The notes beneath the pieces are model-generated. The model did no database searches. It saw only the letters and a list, made by a program, of their open reading frames with translations, and was not told the origin of the DNA. Made by a program: the position numbers and the translations under genes. Source: Nostoc sp. CHAB 5834 (GTDB taxonomy: Bacteria; Cyanobacteriota; Cyanobacteriia; Cyanobacteriales; Nostocaceae). Taken from it: a DNA stretch of 22,673 nt. Shown one piece after another: positions 1 to 7,900 of the stretch. Location: NCBI GenBank assembly GCA_020829485.1, contig JAIVFU010000102.1, forward strand, positions 1 through 22,673, read 5' to 3'. The number at the start of each line of letters is the position of its first letter. Position 1 is the first letter of the stretch.

Positions 1-2
1 GC

Positions 3-92
3 GCACCAAAAAAGACAAGAAGGGTACTAAAACGTACTCGTCCTTCCAAACGACCCCATGTTTCTACAGCTAAAATTCTATCCCAAAAATAA
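3..92 (+). CDS. Possible C-terminal tail of a gene cut by the window edge
   Basis: The + frame starting at base 3 is open to a TAA at 90-92 and would encode a lysine/arginine-rich tail of 29 residues (begins APKKTRR, ends KILSQK). AT-rich non-coding sequence follows immediately, as expected after a gene end. The opposite strand is also open, from a GTG at 107-109 to the edge, and reads like protein (contains WDRILAVETWG), but it has no ribosome binding site. The sequence in the window cannot decide between them. Function unknown. Confidence 0.25.
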   Translation, partial: APKKTRRVLKRTRPSKRPHVSTAKILSQK

Positions 93-388
93 TACCTAAA
101 AACAGACACCTTGAAAGGGCTGGTCCTAAGCTATTGAATTTTTACTGTATTTATTTTTAAAATCAAACGTTAGTTAATTAGTATAATTATAAATTTTATT
201 AATTGCAATCAGTAAATAAATATACTTAAATTTTTCCAATATAAGGATAATGTTTAAGTATTTATAATGAGTTTTTTAAGTATTTCAATAATTGAGTAAA
301 AAAATCATCTTCAAGTAATGACGATTATTGGTTACAAGTATTAACCTGTGAATATGGAGATTAATGAAAATATCAAAAAATAGACAAC
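93..388. other. AT-rich intergenic region upstream of the epimerase
   Basis: The region is strongly AT-rich with many TATAAT-like words (for example around 180-200 and 264-270), so it probably contains the epimerase promoter, but no single -10/-35 pair stands out. A GGAG at 356-359 is well placed for an ATG at 364-366. That ATG opens a 10-codon ORF (MKISKNRQHG) whose TAA at 394-396 overlaps the epimerase start at 389. No Shine-Dalgarno sequence directly precedes the epimerase ATG. Confidence 0.4.
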
Positions 389-1336
389 ATGGCTAAAATC
401 ATTGTTACTGGAGCGGCTGGATTTATTGGTTCTCATCTTGCAGAAACATTGCTGCAACAAGGAGAAGAAGTAATCGGGATTGATGAATTCAATGATTACT
501 ACGATCCGATGTTAAAGCGTAAGAATATTGCACCCTTACATCAGTCACCTGGTTTTACATTAATTGAAGGAGATATGCAATTTTTAGATTGGCAGAAACT
601 TCTAACAGATGTTGATATAGTTTACCATCAAGCGGCGCAAGCAGGTGTTAGAGCAAGTTGGGGTAAAGCTTTTCGAGGTTATACAGAACGAAATATTAAC
701 GCTACACAAATTTTGCTAGAAGCAGTTAAAGATGCTAAACACCTGAAACGATTAGTCTTTGCTTCTTCATCAAGTATATATGGTGATGCAGAAACATTAC
801 CTACCCACGAAGAAATTTGTCCTCAACCAGTTTCTCCTTACGGCATTACAAAGCTAGCATCGGAGTTTTTATGTGAACTATATCACAAAAACTTTGGCGT
901 ACCCTGTGTAACATTGCGTTATTTTACTGTTTATGGCCCCAAACAGCGCCCAGATATGGCATTTCATAAGTTCTTTAAATCAATTTTGCAGGATGAGGCG
1001 ATTCCGATTTACGGCGATGGACAGCAAACGCGAGAATTTACCTTTGTTAGTGATATTATCGCCGCTAATTTAGCCGCAGCGATCGCACCCCAAGCAGTGG
1101 GAGAAATCTTTAATATCGGTGGCGGTAGCAGGGTAGTTTTAGCAGAAGTCTTAAATACTATTGAAGAAATTGTTGGGAAACCAATCAAAAGAAACCATAT
1201 AGAAAAAGCGATGGGAGATGCCCGTCACACGGCTGCTGATGTATCTAAAGCAAAGAAAATTCTCGGATATCAGCCGCAAGTCTCCTTGAGAGAGGGTTTG
1301 ATACAGGAATGGGAGTGGATTAAGTCTTTGTATTGA
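389..1336 (+). CDS. NAD-dependent nucleotide-sugar epimerase (UDP-glucuronate/UDP-glucose 4-epimerase type)
   Basis: This is a short-chain extended dehydrogenase/epimerase of 315 residues, a normal length for the family. It should interconvert nucleotide sugars at C4 in the cytoplasm, using bound NAD, to supply precursors for exopolysaccharide or envelope glycans. The N-terminus carries the Rossmann glycine motif G8-x-x-G11-x-x-G14 in GAAGFIGSH. A serine cluster lies at 126-129, and the catalytic pair Y151/K155 is in YGITK. The segments AGVRASW (about 85-91), RYFTVYGP and RPDMAFHKFF resemble UDP-glucuronate 4-epimerases more than plain GalE, but the substrate cannot be fixed from sequence alone. 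ATG 389 is the only in-frame start, because an in-frame TGA lies at 365-367. A short leader ORF with a good ribosome binding site overlaps this start. The gene ends 84 bp before the convergent gene that follows. Confidence 0.9.
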   Translation: MAKIIVTGAAGFIGSHLAETLLQQGEEVIGIDEFNDYYDPMLKRKNIAPLHQSPGFTLIEGDMQFLDWQKLLTDVDIVYHQAAQAGVRASWGKAFRGYTERNINATQILLEAVKDAKHLKRLVFASSSSIYGDAETLPTHEEICPQPVSPYGITKLASEFLCELYHKNFGVPCVTLRYFTVYGPKQRPDMAFHKFFKSILQDEAIPIYGDGQQTREFTFVSDIIAANLAAAIAPQAVGEIFNIGGGSRVVLAEVLNTIEEIVGKPIKRNHIEKAMGDARHTAADVSKAKKILGYQPQVSLREGLIQEWEWIKSLY

Positions 1337-1419
1337 CTCTCCTTTTAATTTTTCTCATCTCCCTCATCTTCTTAACCTTCATTTTTGTTATGCAAAGCGT
1401 ACTGATAGGAGTTTTGCTC

Positions 1420-1782
1420 TTAGCTGGTAGTCAAAAGAACATCTTGACGCACAGTACGCTTGCGTTCGCTTTTACGAGTACCCCCAGCCATTTGATACTC
1501 GTGGCTATTTTTACCAAACTTATAAGCAACACCAAGCAAAATTTTTTCAGAATAGTCTGCTAAATCCCGTTCATGCTCGGTGATTTGGGTTAATAAAACA
1601 TCAATAGTAGAGAGAGTGGTATTGTAAGCTTCCAGAGATTGACGGAGGCTTTCAATTTTATTGGTATAATCTTTCACTGTTAAATTATCTCCTACTTCTA
1701 GAGTAGCACTGATAGATTTAATACTTGCCAAGCGCATCTCAGCTTTGCTAAGAGTACGTGAATTGCGTTTGTGCCTTGCCAT
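1420..1782 (-). CDS. Small basic, helical protein of unknown function
   Basis: This is a 120-residue hypothetical protein. I do not recognise a named domain, although its style is common among cyanobacterial conserved hypotheticals. The N-terminus is basic (MARHKRNSRTLSKAE). Residues about 20-80 look like a long alpha-helical, possibly coiled-coil stretch with regular leucine/isoleucine spacing (IESLRQSLEAYNTTL, IDVLLTQITEHERDL). The C-terminus turns basic again (GGTRKSERKRT). There is no signal peptide or membrane segment. GGAGT lies 8 nt upstream of the ATG (mRNA sense), which supports this start. It is convergent with the epimerase. A + strand ORF over the same bases (1333-1563) is much less protein-like. 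A DNA- or RNA-associated role is only a guess from charge. Confidence 0.65.
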   Translation of the reverse strand: MARHKRNSRTLSKAEMRLASIKSISATLEVGDNLTVKDYTNKIESLRQSLEAYNTTLSTIDVLLTQITEHERDLADYSEKILLGVAYKFGKNSHEYQMAGGTRKSERKRTVRQDVLLTTS

Positions 1783-1931
1783 TATTAATACTCCTTTACA
1801 TGAAAATCTCAGTCTCTAATCATTCTATAGTGGACAATTTTTTAAAAGGTTGTCCTGCGTAAAATTATTTATTTTTTTTTAAGACTAAAATTTGAGTAAT
1901 TTCACTAATTTTATCGCCCTTCTTTTTCTCT

Positions 1932-1971
1932 CATAACCGCAGTGGCTTCACAAAGAACCACTGCGGTTATG
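1932..1971. repeat. Perfect 14-bp inverted repeat (hairpin)
   Basis: CATAACCGCAGTGG at 1932-1945 is exactly inverted at 1958-1971, around a 12-base loop. Neither side has a clean T-tract: A5 follows on the +, and CTCTTTTTCTTC precedes. It is therefore a weak candidate for an intrinsic terminator and more probably a dispersed palindromic element. Confidence 0.7.
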
Positions 1972-2037
1972 AAAAATTTGGATTTGTTATAAATCTGTAG
2001 TAGTCTGTCAGCTTTGAATTTAGGGGTAAACAAGTTC

Positions 2038-2087
2038 GTAGTAAGGACTTTAGTCATTGTTTTCTAAGCACAAAGCGTGCTTACTAC
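2038..2087. repeat. Degenerate palindrome of the GTAGTAAGGACTTTAGTC family
   Basis: GTAGTAAG (2038-2045) and CTTACTAC (2080-2087) are inverted copies. The left arm continues GACTTTAGTCA, matching the arm of the better-preserved palindrome at 22319-22362. The inner part of the right arm has diverged. Confidence 0.6.
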
Positions 2088-2120
2088 AAACCCTCTTGCA
2101 CTAGCTTCACAGACTAGTAG

Positions 2121-2255
2121 CAATACGGTTCAGTTAAGGCAAGAGACGCGATAAATTGCCGTCAAGACAATAATCAGTCCTTTGTCTTGACGGCGATTTA
2201 TCGCGTCTTTGTGATTAGCGGCGTGTCATTAAAAAACCTTATCCAAACCGTATTG
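2121..2255. mobile_element. MITE-like element with terminal inverted repeats and internal hairpin
   Basis: The ends CAATACGGTTCAGTTAAG (2121-2138) and CTTATCCAAACCGTATTG (2238-2255) are imperfect 18-bp terminal inverted repeats, 14 of 18 matching. Inside lies a 26-bp inverted repeat, 2144-2169 against 2183-2208, with one mismatch around a 13-base spacer. The element is 135 bp with no ORF. Ends of this type recur in intergenic regions of Nostoc-like genomes, so it is probably a non-autonomous element moved by a transposase encoded elsewhere. I could not define a clear target-site duplication. Confidence 0.75.
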
Positions 2256-2270
2256 AGATCAGTAGAGTAA

Positions 2271-2582
2271 ACCCGCCCTGACTTTTTCCTCACTCACGAC
2301 TTAGCACTGAGTAAGGTTAAAGCAGAAGTTCTTACTCTTAAGGCAGAAGTTGCTACAGACTGCGCGAAACACCAAAATGTCAAGACAGAAGTTCTTACTC
2401 TTAAGGCAGAAGTTGCTACAGACTGCGCGAAACACCGAAACGTCAAGACAGAAGTTGCTACAGACTGCGCGAAACACCGAAACGTCTTAGCGGAAGTTCT
2501 TACTCTTAAGGCGGAAGTTGCTACAGACTCCAAATCACCCCACCCCTTAATCCCCTCCCCAAAGCATCGGGGAAGGGATTAA
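2271..2582 (+). pseudogene. Remnant frame encoding tandem heptads (21-bp module minisatellite)
   Basis: From 2271 to the TAA at 2580-2582 one + frame stays open, but it has no ATG, GTG or TTG start, and a stop precedes it at 2268-2270. From 2301 to about 2531 it is built of 21-bp modules, each coding seven residues: LALSKVK, AEVLTLK, AEVATDC, AKHQNVK, TEVLTLK, AEVATDC, AKHRNVK, TEVATDC, AKHRNVL, AEVLTLK, AEVATDS. Larger DNA repeats of 63, 63, 42 and 45 bp begin at 2322, 2385, 2448 and 2490. The 42-bp unit has lost exactly one module. The downstream palindrome at 2536-2593 supplies the stop, and the MITE ends 15 bp upstream of the open frame. It could be the remains of a coiled-coil gene or a non-coding minisatellite. 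The minus strand is also open across it. Confidence 0.45.
2322..2534. repeat. Tandem repeat, 63-bp units made of 21-bp modules
   Basis: Units are at 2322-2384, 2385-2447, 2448-2489 (one module deleted) and 2490-2534 (truncated). Every length is a multiple of three, and substitutions between copies are few (for example CAA AAT against CGA AAC). Confidence 0.85.
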
Positions 2583-2593
2583 GAGGTGGGGTG
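2536..2593. repeat. 25-bp inverted repeat (CACCCCACCCC...GGTGGGGTG hairpin)
   Basis: The arms 2536-2560 and 2569-2593 are inverted with two mismatches around an 8-base spacer. This C-rich/G-rich palindrome resembles a widely dispersed cyanobacterial intergenic repeat. It lies at the 3' end of the heptad-coding frame and ends it. Confidence 0.75.
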
Positions 2594-2836
2594 CAATTGA
2601 CATTTTCAGCTTTATGTGGTTAAAAACATAAAAAACTATTTTAACCATGTTTTTTCAATCATTTACGACAATTTGTCCTATTTTGAATGGAAAATTCATA
2701 TTCATATAGAGTTTTAAGCTTTTTGTCTCTCAAAAAACTTGTGTGATGTCCATCGGAGATTTAAGATTCATTATATGATTTGCTTGCGATCGCCTATTTT
2801 TGAATTGAGCCTTGGGAGCATCCCATTTTTGTATCC

Positions 2837-2928
2837 GTCATTGCGAAGGCGAGTGCATCTCGTAGAGAGGAGGAACGACAAAGCAATCGCAAGGCTGGGA
2901 TTGCTTCGTCCTTCCTCCTCGCAATGAC
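2837..2928. repeat. Dispersed palindrome with GTCATTGCGA ends
   Basis: GTCATTGCGA (2837-2846) is inverted as TCGCAATGAC (2919-2928). A nested inverted pair, GACAAAGCAATC and GATTGCTTCGTC (one mismatch), lies in the middle. The 92-bp element has no real ORF and resembles a repeat family frequent between cyanobacterial genes. Confidence 0.7.
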
Positions 2929-3277
2929 ATATTAAATTTTATTTTAGATTGAGCTTAAATACTTTCCCTTGAGAAGGAGGTAGAAGAGGGCGTGAAAGGA
3001 TTCTCGTGTTTGAGATCGGTTTCATCGAAGGCATCGAGTTTAGAAAAAACCTCTAAAGCAATTGAAAATTCCGAAATTGGCTAATTTGGGAGTGTAGAAG
3101 GAAATAAGAGCGATTTTACTAAGAGCGCGAGGGTAAGCCAATATGAATCATTTTCTGGGTTTTTGATTACATTTAAAATCCTGATCAAACAAGGATTTGA
3201 AACTAAGCTGTTACTCTCTCAAGGAGCAGCAATGAAAACTTTACAAAATTTTAATTTTACAATAAGGTTAGGCACAA
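2929..3277. other. Intergenic region upstream of the lipoprotein gene, with short leader ORF
   Basis: There is no convincing long gene. AAGGAG at 3221-3226 stands at ideal distance from an ATG at 3232, which opens a 38-codon ORF (begins MKTLQNFNFT) running to 3348 and overlapping the lipoprotein start at 3278 in another frame. It could be a leader peptide, a translational coupling device or chance. The lipoprotein promoter presumably lies here but is not distinct. Confidence 0.35.
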
Positions 3278-4342
3278 ATGTTCAAAAGAAAATCTTTAAT
3301 CAGTATTGTTATTCCGATTGCTGTTTTGTTAGGAAGTTGCGGAGCTAATTTTGAGTCTGTAGAAAACTTTAGCAAGAGCAAAGAGATAGTTAGACGAGCT
3401 TCTAATGATTTTGCTGAAGATATTTACCAGTCTTGTTTACGACGTACTAGATATATCAAATTAGTTCCCGATAATGGAATCCCTTATCGCAACGATCGGC
3501 GAGAGAGTTGTGAGACAACTGAACGAGTTGATGCTGATAATTTCAATACAGGAGTCAGTATTTTAATTGACTATATGGATGCTCTAGGTGCTATAGCAAG
3601 CGGAAAAAATTTATCTTTAGATAAATCAATAGATTACTTAGGTGAAAGTCTCAAAGATTTATCGATTAACAACAACAGACTAGATTCAGATGCAGTGGAT
3701 GGAGGCAGTCAAATTATTAAAGTCTTATTTGATTTAGCGACTAAAAAAATTCGAGAGGATGCTCTACAAAAGGCGATTGTTTGTACTAATGAACCTATTC
3801 ATAAATATATTACTGGTAATTCGGTTCCAGCAACTGATGAGAATGGAGTTGATCTTTATAAACCTGCTAAAGGAGGCTTAATATTTCTTGTAAACGACAA
3901 CTACCTTAGTAAGGAAGGAACTTTAGGCATCGAAGCAAACGCAATTGATACTTACTATAAATCCTACTTTCTTAGTTTAAATCAGTTAGGCAATGATAAA
4001 GAAATCAATCCAAGTAATTATCAACAAGTTGTTGAGCGAATTACAGTAGGTGAAAAATTAACAGAAGACTACAATAAAGCTATGGAAATAGTGGCTGAAA
4101 AAGAACAAGCAGCTAGGGTTTATAATCAAATTCTTGTTAGTACAGTTAAAACTCATAATCGACTAAGCAAAGAATTTGCAGAGGGGCTAATATCCAAAGA
4201 TATTAATCAATTATGTCAGTTTAATGCTAAAGTTTCATTCAAAAAGATTGATGATAAAAAAATGAAACGTATTCAAATAATACTCAATGAATACGTCATC
4301 TCAGTTAAACCTCTAGTAGAGGAAGTTGATCGCGCTTTTTAA
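3278..4342 (+). CDS. Uncharacterised lipoprotein
   Basis: This is a 354-residue protein with a clear lipoprotein signal: basic start MFKRK, hydrophobic stretch about 7-18, and lipobox LGSC with the lipidated cysteine at residue 21. The mature part should therefore be anchored to a membrane on the periplasmic side. The rest is rich in charged residues and predicted helix, and I recognise no enzyme motif. Two cysteines fall in the first third of the mature protein (QSCLRRTRY and RESCETTE), and two more lie in IVCTNEP and QLCQFN, which would allow disulphides. AAGG lies about 12 nt upstream of ATG 3278, a weak site, while a stronger one serves an overlapping leader ORF. The gene is followed at 54 bp by a small helical protein on the same strand, suggesting a two-gene unit. 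Function unknown. Confidence 0.75.
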   Translation: MFKRKSLISIVIPIAVLLGSCGANFESVENFSKSKEIVRRASNDFAEDIYQSCLRRTRYIKLVPDNGIPYRNDRRESCETTERVDADNFNTGVSILIDYMDALGAIASGKNLSLDKSIDYLGESLKDLSINNNRLDSDAVDGGSQIIKVLFDLATKKIREDALQKAIVCTNEPIHKYITGNSVPATDENGVDLYKPAKGGLIFLVNDNYLSKEGTLGIEANAIDTYYKSYFLSLNQLGNDKEINPSNYQQVVERITVGEKLTEDYNKAMEIVAEKEQAARVYNQILVSTVKTHNRLSKEFAEGLISKDINQLCQFNAKVSFKKIDDKKMKRIQIILNEYVISVKPLVEEVDRAF

Positions 4343-4396
4343 CTAGATTTTATCCCATTGCCAATTCATTATTTAAAAAAAAGAGAGTTATTATTT

Positions 4397-4789
4397 ATGT
4401 CTTTGAAAGATAAGATGATAGAATTAAAGGCCACTCTTGAAAAAAGAGCAACAGAGCTTTCCAAGGCTAAAAAAATTAGTCCGAGTGAATTGGAATCAAT
4501 TACTAATGACTGCCAAAAACTTTTGGACTTTGCCGCCAAGATTAATAGTATAGAATTAAATAAAGTTTTAACCGATATAGATGAACCAGCCCAAAAAATA
4601 ATTGATGCTACTAATTCTCTTGATAAAGCGGCTGCAAAAATTCAAGGATTTCAGAATTTCTTTGATATTTTAAGTCCACTAATCAGATTAGGAGAAGCTG
4701 TTTCAAATGCCATTGTAAGCGGCGGTGTAGCTGCAATTGGCAATCTAGTTAGGGAACTTAGAGATATTGGCGATCGGCTTAATACCTAA
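4397..4789 (+). CDS. Small helical protein with amphipathic/hydrophobic C-terminal segment
   Basis: This is a 130-residue unknown protein. ATG 4397 was chosen because AGAGAG sits 9 nt upstream. An in-frame TTG at 4358 would add 13 unlikely residues. The N-terminal two thirds look like charged helices with heptad-like spacing (LKDKMIELKATLEKRATEL). About 85-120 is hydrophobic and glycine/alanine-rich (FFDILSPLIRLGEAVSN, IVSGGVAAIGNLV) and could contact a membrane. There is no signal peptide. It is probably co-transcribed with the lipoprotein upstream, 54 bp away. Its stop codon overlaps the first base of a MITE-like element, so the last bases of the gene and the element join without a spacer. 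I assign no function; a partnership with the lipoprotein is an inference from position only. Confidence 0.65.
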   Translation: MSLKDKMIELKATLEKRATELSKAKKISPSELESITNDCQKLLDFAAKINSIELNKVLTDIDEPAQKIIDATNSLDKAAAKIQGFQNFFDILSPLIRLGEAVSNAIVSGGVAAIGNLVRELRDIGDRLNT

Positions 4790-4922
4790 TACCATTTCTT
4801 TATGAAGCAGCACCAAATTTTCTTTCTTTGTGTTTTACCCTTTGGGAAGCCACTTCGTGTCTATGCGCCCTTGGCGGTTCGTTTATAATATGCTTTGGTG
4901 CATCTTCATACAAAATTGATAT
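4789..4922. mobile_element. MITE-like element with 29-bp terminal inverted repeats
   Basis: 4789-4817 and 4894-4922 are inverted copies with about 23 of 29 positions matching; the best core is TATGAAGCAGCACCAAA against TTTGGTGCATCTTCATA, two mismatches in 17. The centre holds the common cyanobacterial motif CTATGCGCCCTTGGCGGTTC. It has no ORF. It begins at the last base of the preceding stop codon, so it may now serve as that operon's 3' end. Confidence 0.6.
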
Positions 4923-4973
4923 AAGTAGTCAGATAGTGCGATCGCCTGTCTAATTAGTTCAACATTTAGCTTA

Positions 4974-7900
4974 CTATTCCCACGATTGAAATTCATCAAT
5001 GGCGCTACGAATTAAGGAAGTTATTTGAGCGCGACGGGTTTCAAAGTTAGCGGCGATGTAAATCAGGAGGATGCCAACTAGCAAGCCAATAACCCATTTT
5101 AAAAAGGAATACTGCAAGCTAAAAATGACTGATTGATAGATTGTAGTGATTAAAAAAGTGGCTGTACCAATGTAGAGAAAAGCCCTCACTCGCAAAGCTA
5201 ATCCGGCAAAAATGGCGATGAGGCTGAAAATTCCAGGTATCCAGGCTGGATTTTGATGAAATAAAATTGCCCACCCACAAATTAAACCACTACCTAAAAC
5301 TCTCAGAATATGACGAGCGACTTTATACTCTGGTAGCTTCAGTTGGGTATCTACTTGAGCAATATAAAGCAGTGATAACCCAATTGGTGCTACATACCAC
5401 AAAGCATCAATTAGGCGTAAGGAATCAAACCAACGGTAAAGCGCCCAATCAATCAACGCTACACTAACATAAGTAAAACGGATGTTTTCACCCACCTTTG
5501 CAAGGAAGATGTAAAATCCGGCTGCGAGTAGCAAGGTAATGGGGTAAGTTTGCAGTCTAGTTTCCCATAAAATTATCAGTGGTATGATATAGGCGGCTTG
5601 CTGCCAAGGTCTTTTAGACCAACCCCAACTTTCCCAAGGTAGAATGTACAGAAAATAGGCTACCACACAAGCGATCGCACCGTTCCAAGGAACTAATGGC
5701 CCAGCCCAAAATTTTCCTACTGCTGTCTCGCGCCAATAAACCCTCATCCCGGCTACTTCTAATAAGCCAAGATAAACCCACATTTCGGCTATTGTGATTC
5801 CTCCGAAAATGCTGGGGGAAGTCTGCAAATTTCGTCCCTGAAAGATGGCATAACGAATCAAAAATACTCCCGTTCCCAATCCCACTAAACGGTTAACTCC
5901 AATGGGAAGAGGAATGGCAGCCATTAATAAGCAGCTACTCCAAGCCCAATGGATATGGGCAATTCCTTTCAGTTCTTGGGGAGTTAGCCGTAAGTAGCTG
6001 ACTAGCCTTGGCGACAGGATGCGGTAAGCATACATGATACTTGCGCCAAGGGCAGACATGGCAATCAATCCATCACCTAATGCTCCTCCTGAAGCTTGTG
6101 ACATTTGATAGAACAAAAGTTCATAAGCAGAAATGGATACGCCAATGATTCCTAAGTACAGCAGGGGTTTAAAGTCTTCACGCCGTCGCCCCACGCCAAT
6201 GATAATTAAAGCTACACCCAAAGAATACAAACCAGTCCACTCGGTGAAGGTGTTCACACGCAGCAATACACTGAATGCACCATAAACTAAGGGCAAAATG
6301 TGAAAACTGCTAGGAAGCCTTTCTAATTGATGTCGTCGTCGCCACCACTCGCCGACAAGTTGAGCGATTAAACCTAAAGCAATATTTGCGATCGCTATTC
6401 TAACAGTTGAATGTTCCCCAAATCCCAACACTTGGGCAGTCAACAATTCTAAACACCAACCGATGCCATAAAATGCCCAATTTGTCGGTTGTCGCCAACT
6501 ACGATAAACAATGGCTATCAAGGTGATAGCAGTGGCAGCTAAGTACAAAAATCCAGAAGTAATAAACCCTGAGTAAATTAGTATTGAGTGCAGTGTTAAA
6601 CCAAACAACTCAAAACCACACAAGGCGATCGCCCACTTATCACTGGCGGCTGCATATATAATTGCTAATTCGTTACCGCGTTGGTTCAAAAATGTCCGCG
6701 TTAACCATAGAATTAGGATTGCGATCGCTCCGACGACAAACCAACCTCCTAGCGCGAGGCGAGGTAAGCCAGGTACGCCTACCCATAACAGCGCCACAAT
6801 GAAACTCAGAAGAAATCCTTCTGTAATTACCGCAGATATTTGGTTTCGCAAATAGCGCGTATTTGCGAACATCAATCCCGTACCCACGGCTAAACCGATT
6901 AATCTAGTTTCTGGTAGCTGTAAAGTAAGTAACTGGGCAACTCCCACAGCCAATACACTCAAGTAACGGCTAGTAAGGCGACGCTCTATAATTGTGGCAC
7001 TGGCAACACCCGTGAGAGTTATAGGCGTAACTAGCCATAAGACTCCCCAATGGGCTTGTCCATTAGCTATGCCATACCAAGATGATTCTGCATTCATCCA
7101 CAATAGGAAAAAACTAGCGGCGGCTAATCCTAAACCGATATACCATGCACTATGTCGCCATAAACCTTCACTAAGGCTAAATACCCATTCTGCAACCATC
7201 AGAGCTAATAAAATACCTGCCCAGGCTGGTTGACTCAGGGTTGGTAATAACCAATTAATGGTAAAACAAAACGTCAGCACTCCCATGATGTGAGTTAGAT
7301 ATATCAGGGGAAGGGATGCGGGGGATCGGCGTTTGGTGACGAATGCGAGAGTGGTGGTGGAAAATAGCAGATTTAGCGATCGCAATGCGGGATTTACGAG
7401 CGCTAAACTTGTTAAAAAAGCTCCAAATAACAGGGTAAGCAGTTCGCCAAATTTAGCCAATTCTCGCTTTTCGGTGCGATGCAACCTATCTGTGAGTGCC
7501 ACCATCAAAATTATGTATGGAAATAAAGCTATACTCAGCAACGCCCAAGGTTCATTTTGAGAATTGGTAAGTTGAGTAGCAGTTGCGATCGCTAATTTCT
7601 GTAAGCTATCAGGTACTAATCGCCAACCTAAGCAAATCATCTGCAAGCCAATGACGAAAACTGCTGCAAAGTCTAGCTTTAAACTGTATTGCCGCAGACG
7701 ATTTCCTACAAACCATAAACCCAAAGCACTTACAGCTATTGCTTGCCAAGGATAATTTACTACCGAAACCAGCCAACCCAAGAAGAGTAGAGTACCGCCC
7801 AGTCTTTCCCAGAGTAAGAGGGATGAGGGAGATGAGGGAGATGGGGGAGATGAGGGAGAGTAATTTTGAATTGTTTCCCCCTGCTGTGCTAACCAAGTTA

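Larger units (their letters stand above)
1783..2120. other. Repeat-bearing intergenic region, no gene seen
   Basis: There is no convincing ORF. The stretch carries a perfect 14-bp inverted repeat (1932-1971) and a weaker palindrome of the GTAGTAAGGACTTTAGTC family (2038-2087); both are listed separately. The bases nearest 1783 should hold the promoter of the minus-strand gene. Confidence 0.5.

Noticed and set aside
1333..1563. + ORF of 76 codons after the epimerase
   Set aside because: It overlaps the convergent 120-aa gene antisense, its start overlaps the epimerase end, and its composition is that of translated AT-rich intergenic DNA.
1932..1971. Perfect hairpin as a terminator
   Set aside because: It lacks an adjacent T-tract on either strand, and no gene ends toward it at close range.
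2294..2533. Minus-strand ORF across the heptad minisatellite
   Set aside because: It needs a TTG start and yields SVATSALRVRTS-type repeats with no structural sense. The + frame with heptads is the better reading, and neither may be expressed.
2739..2927. + ORF of 62 codons
   Set aside because: Most of it is the dispersed GTCATTGCGA palindrome read as protein.
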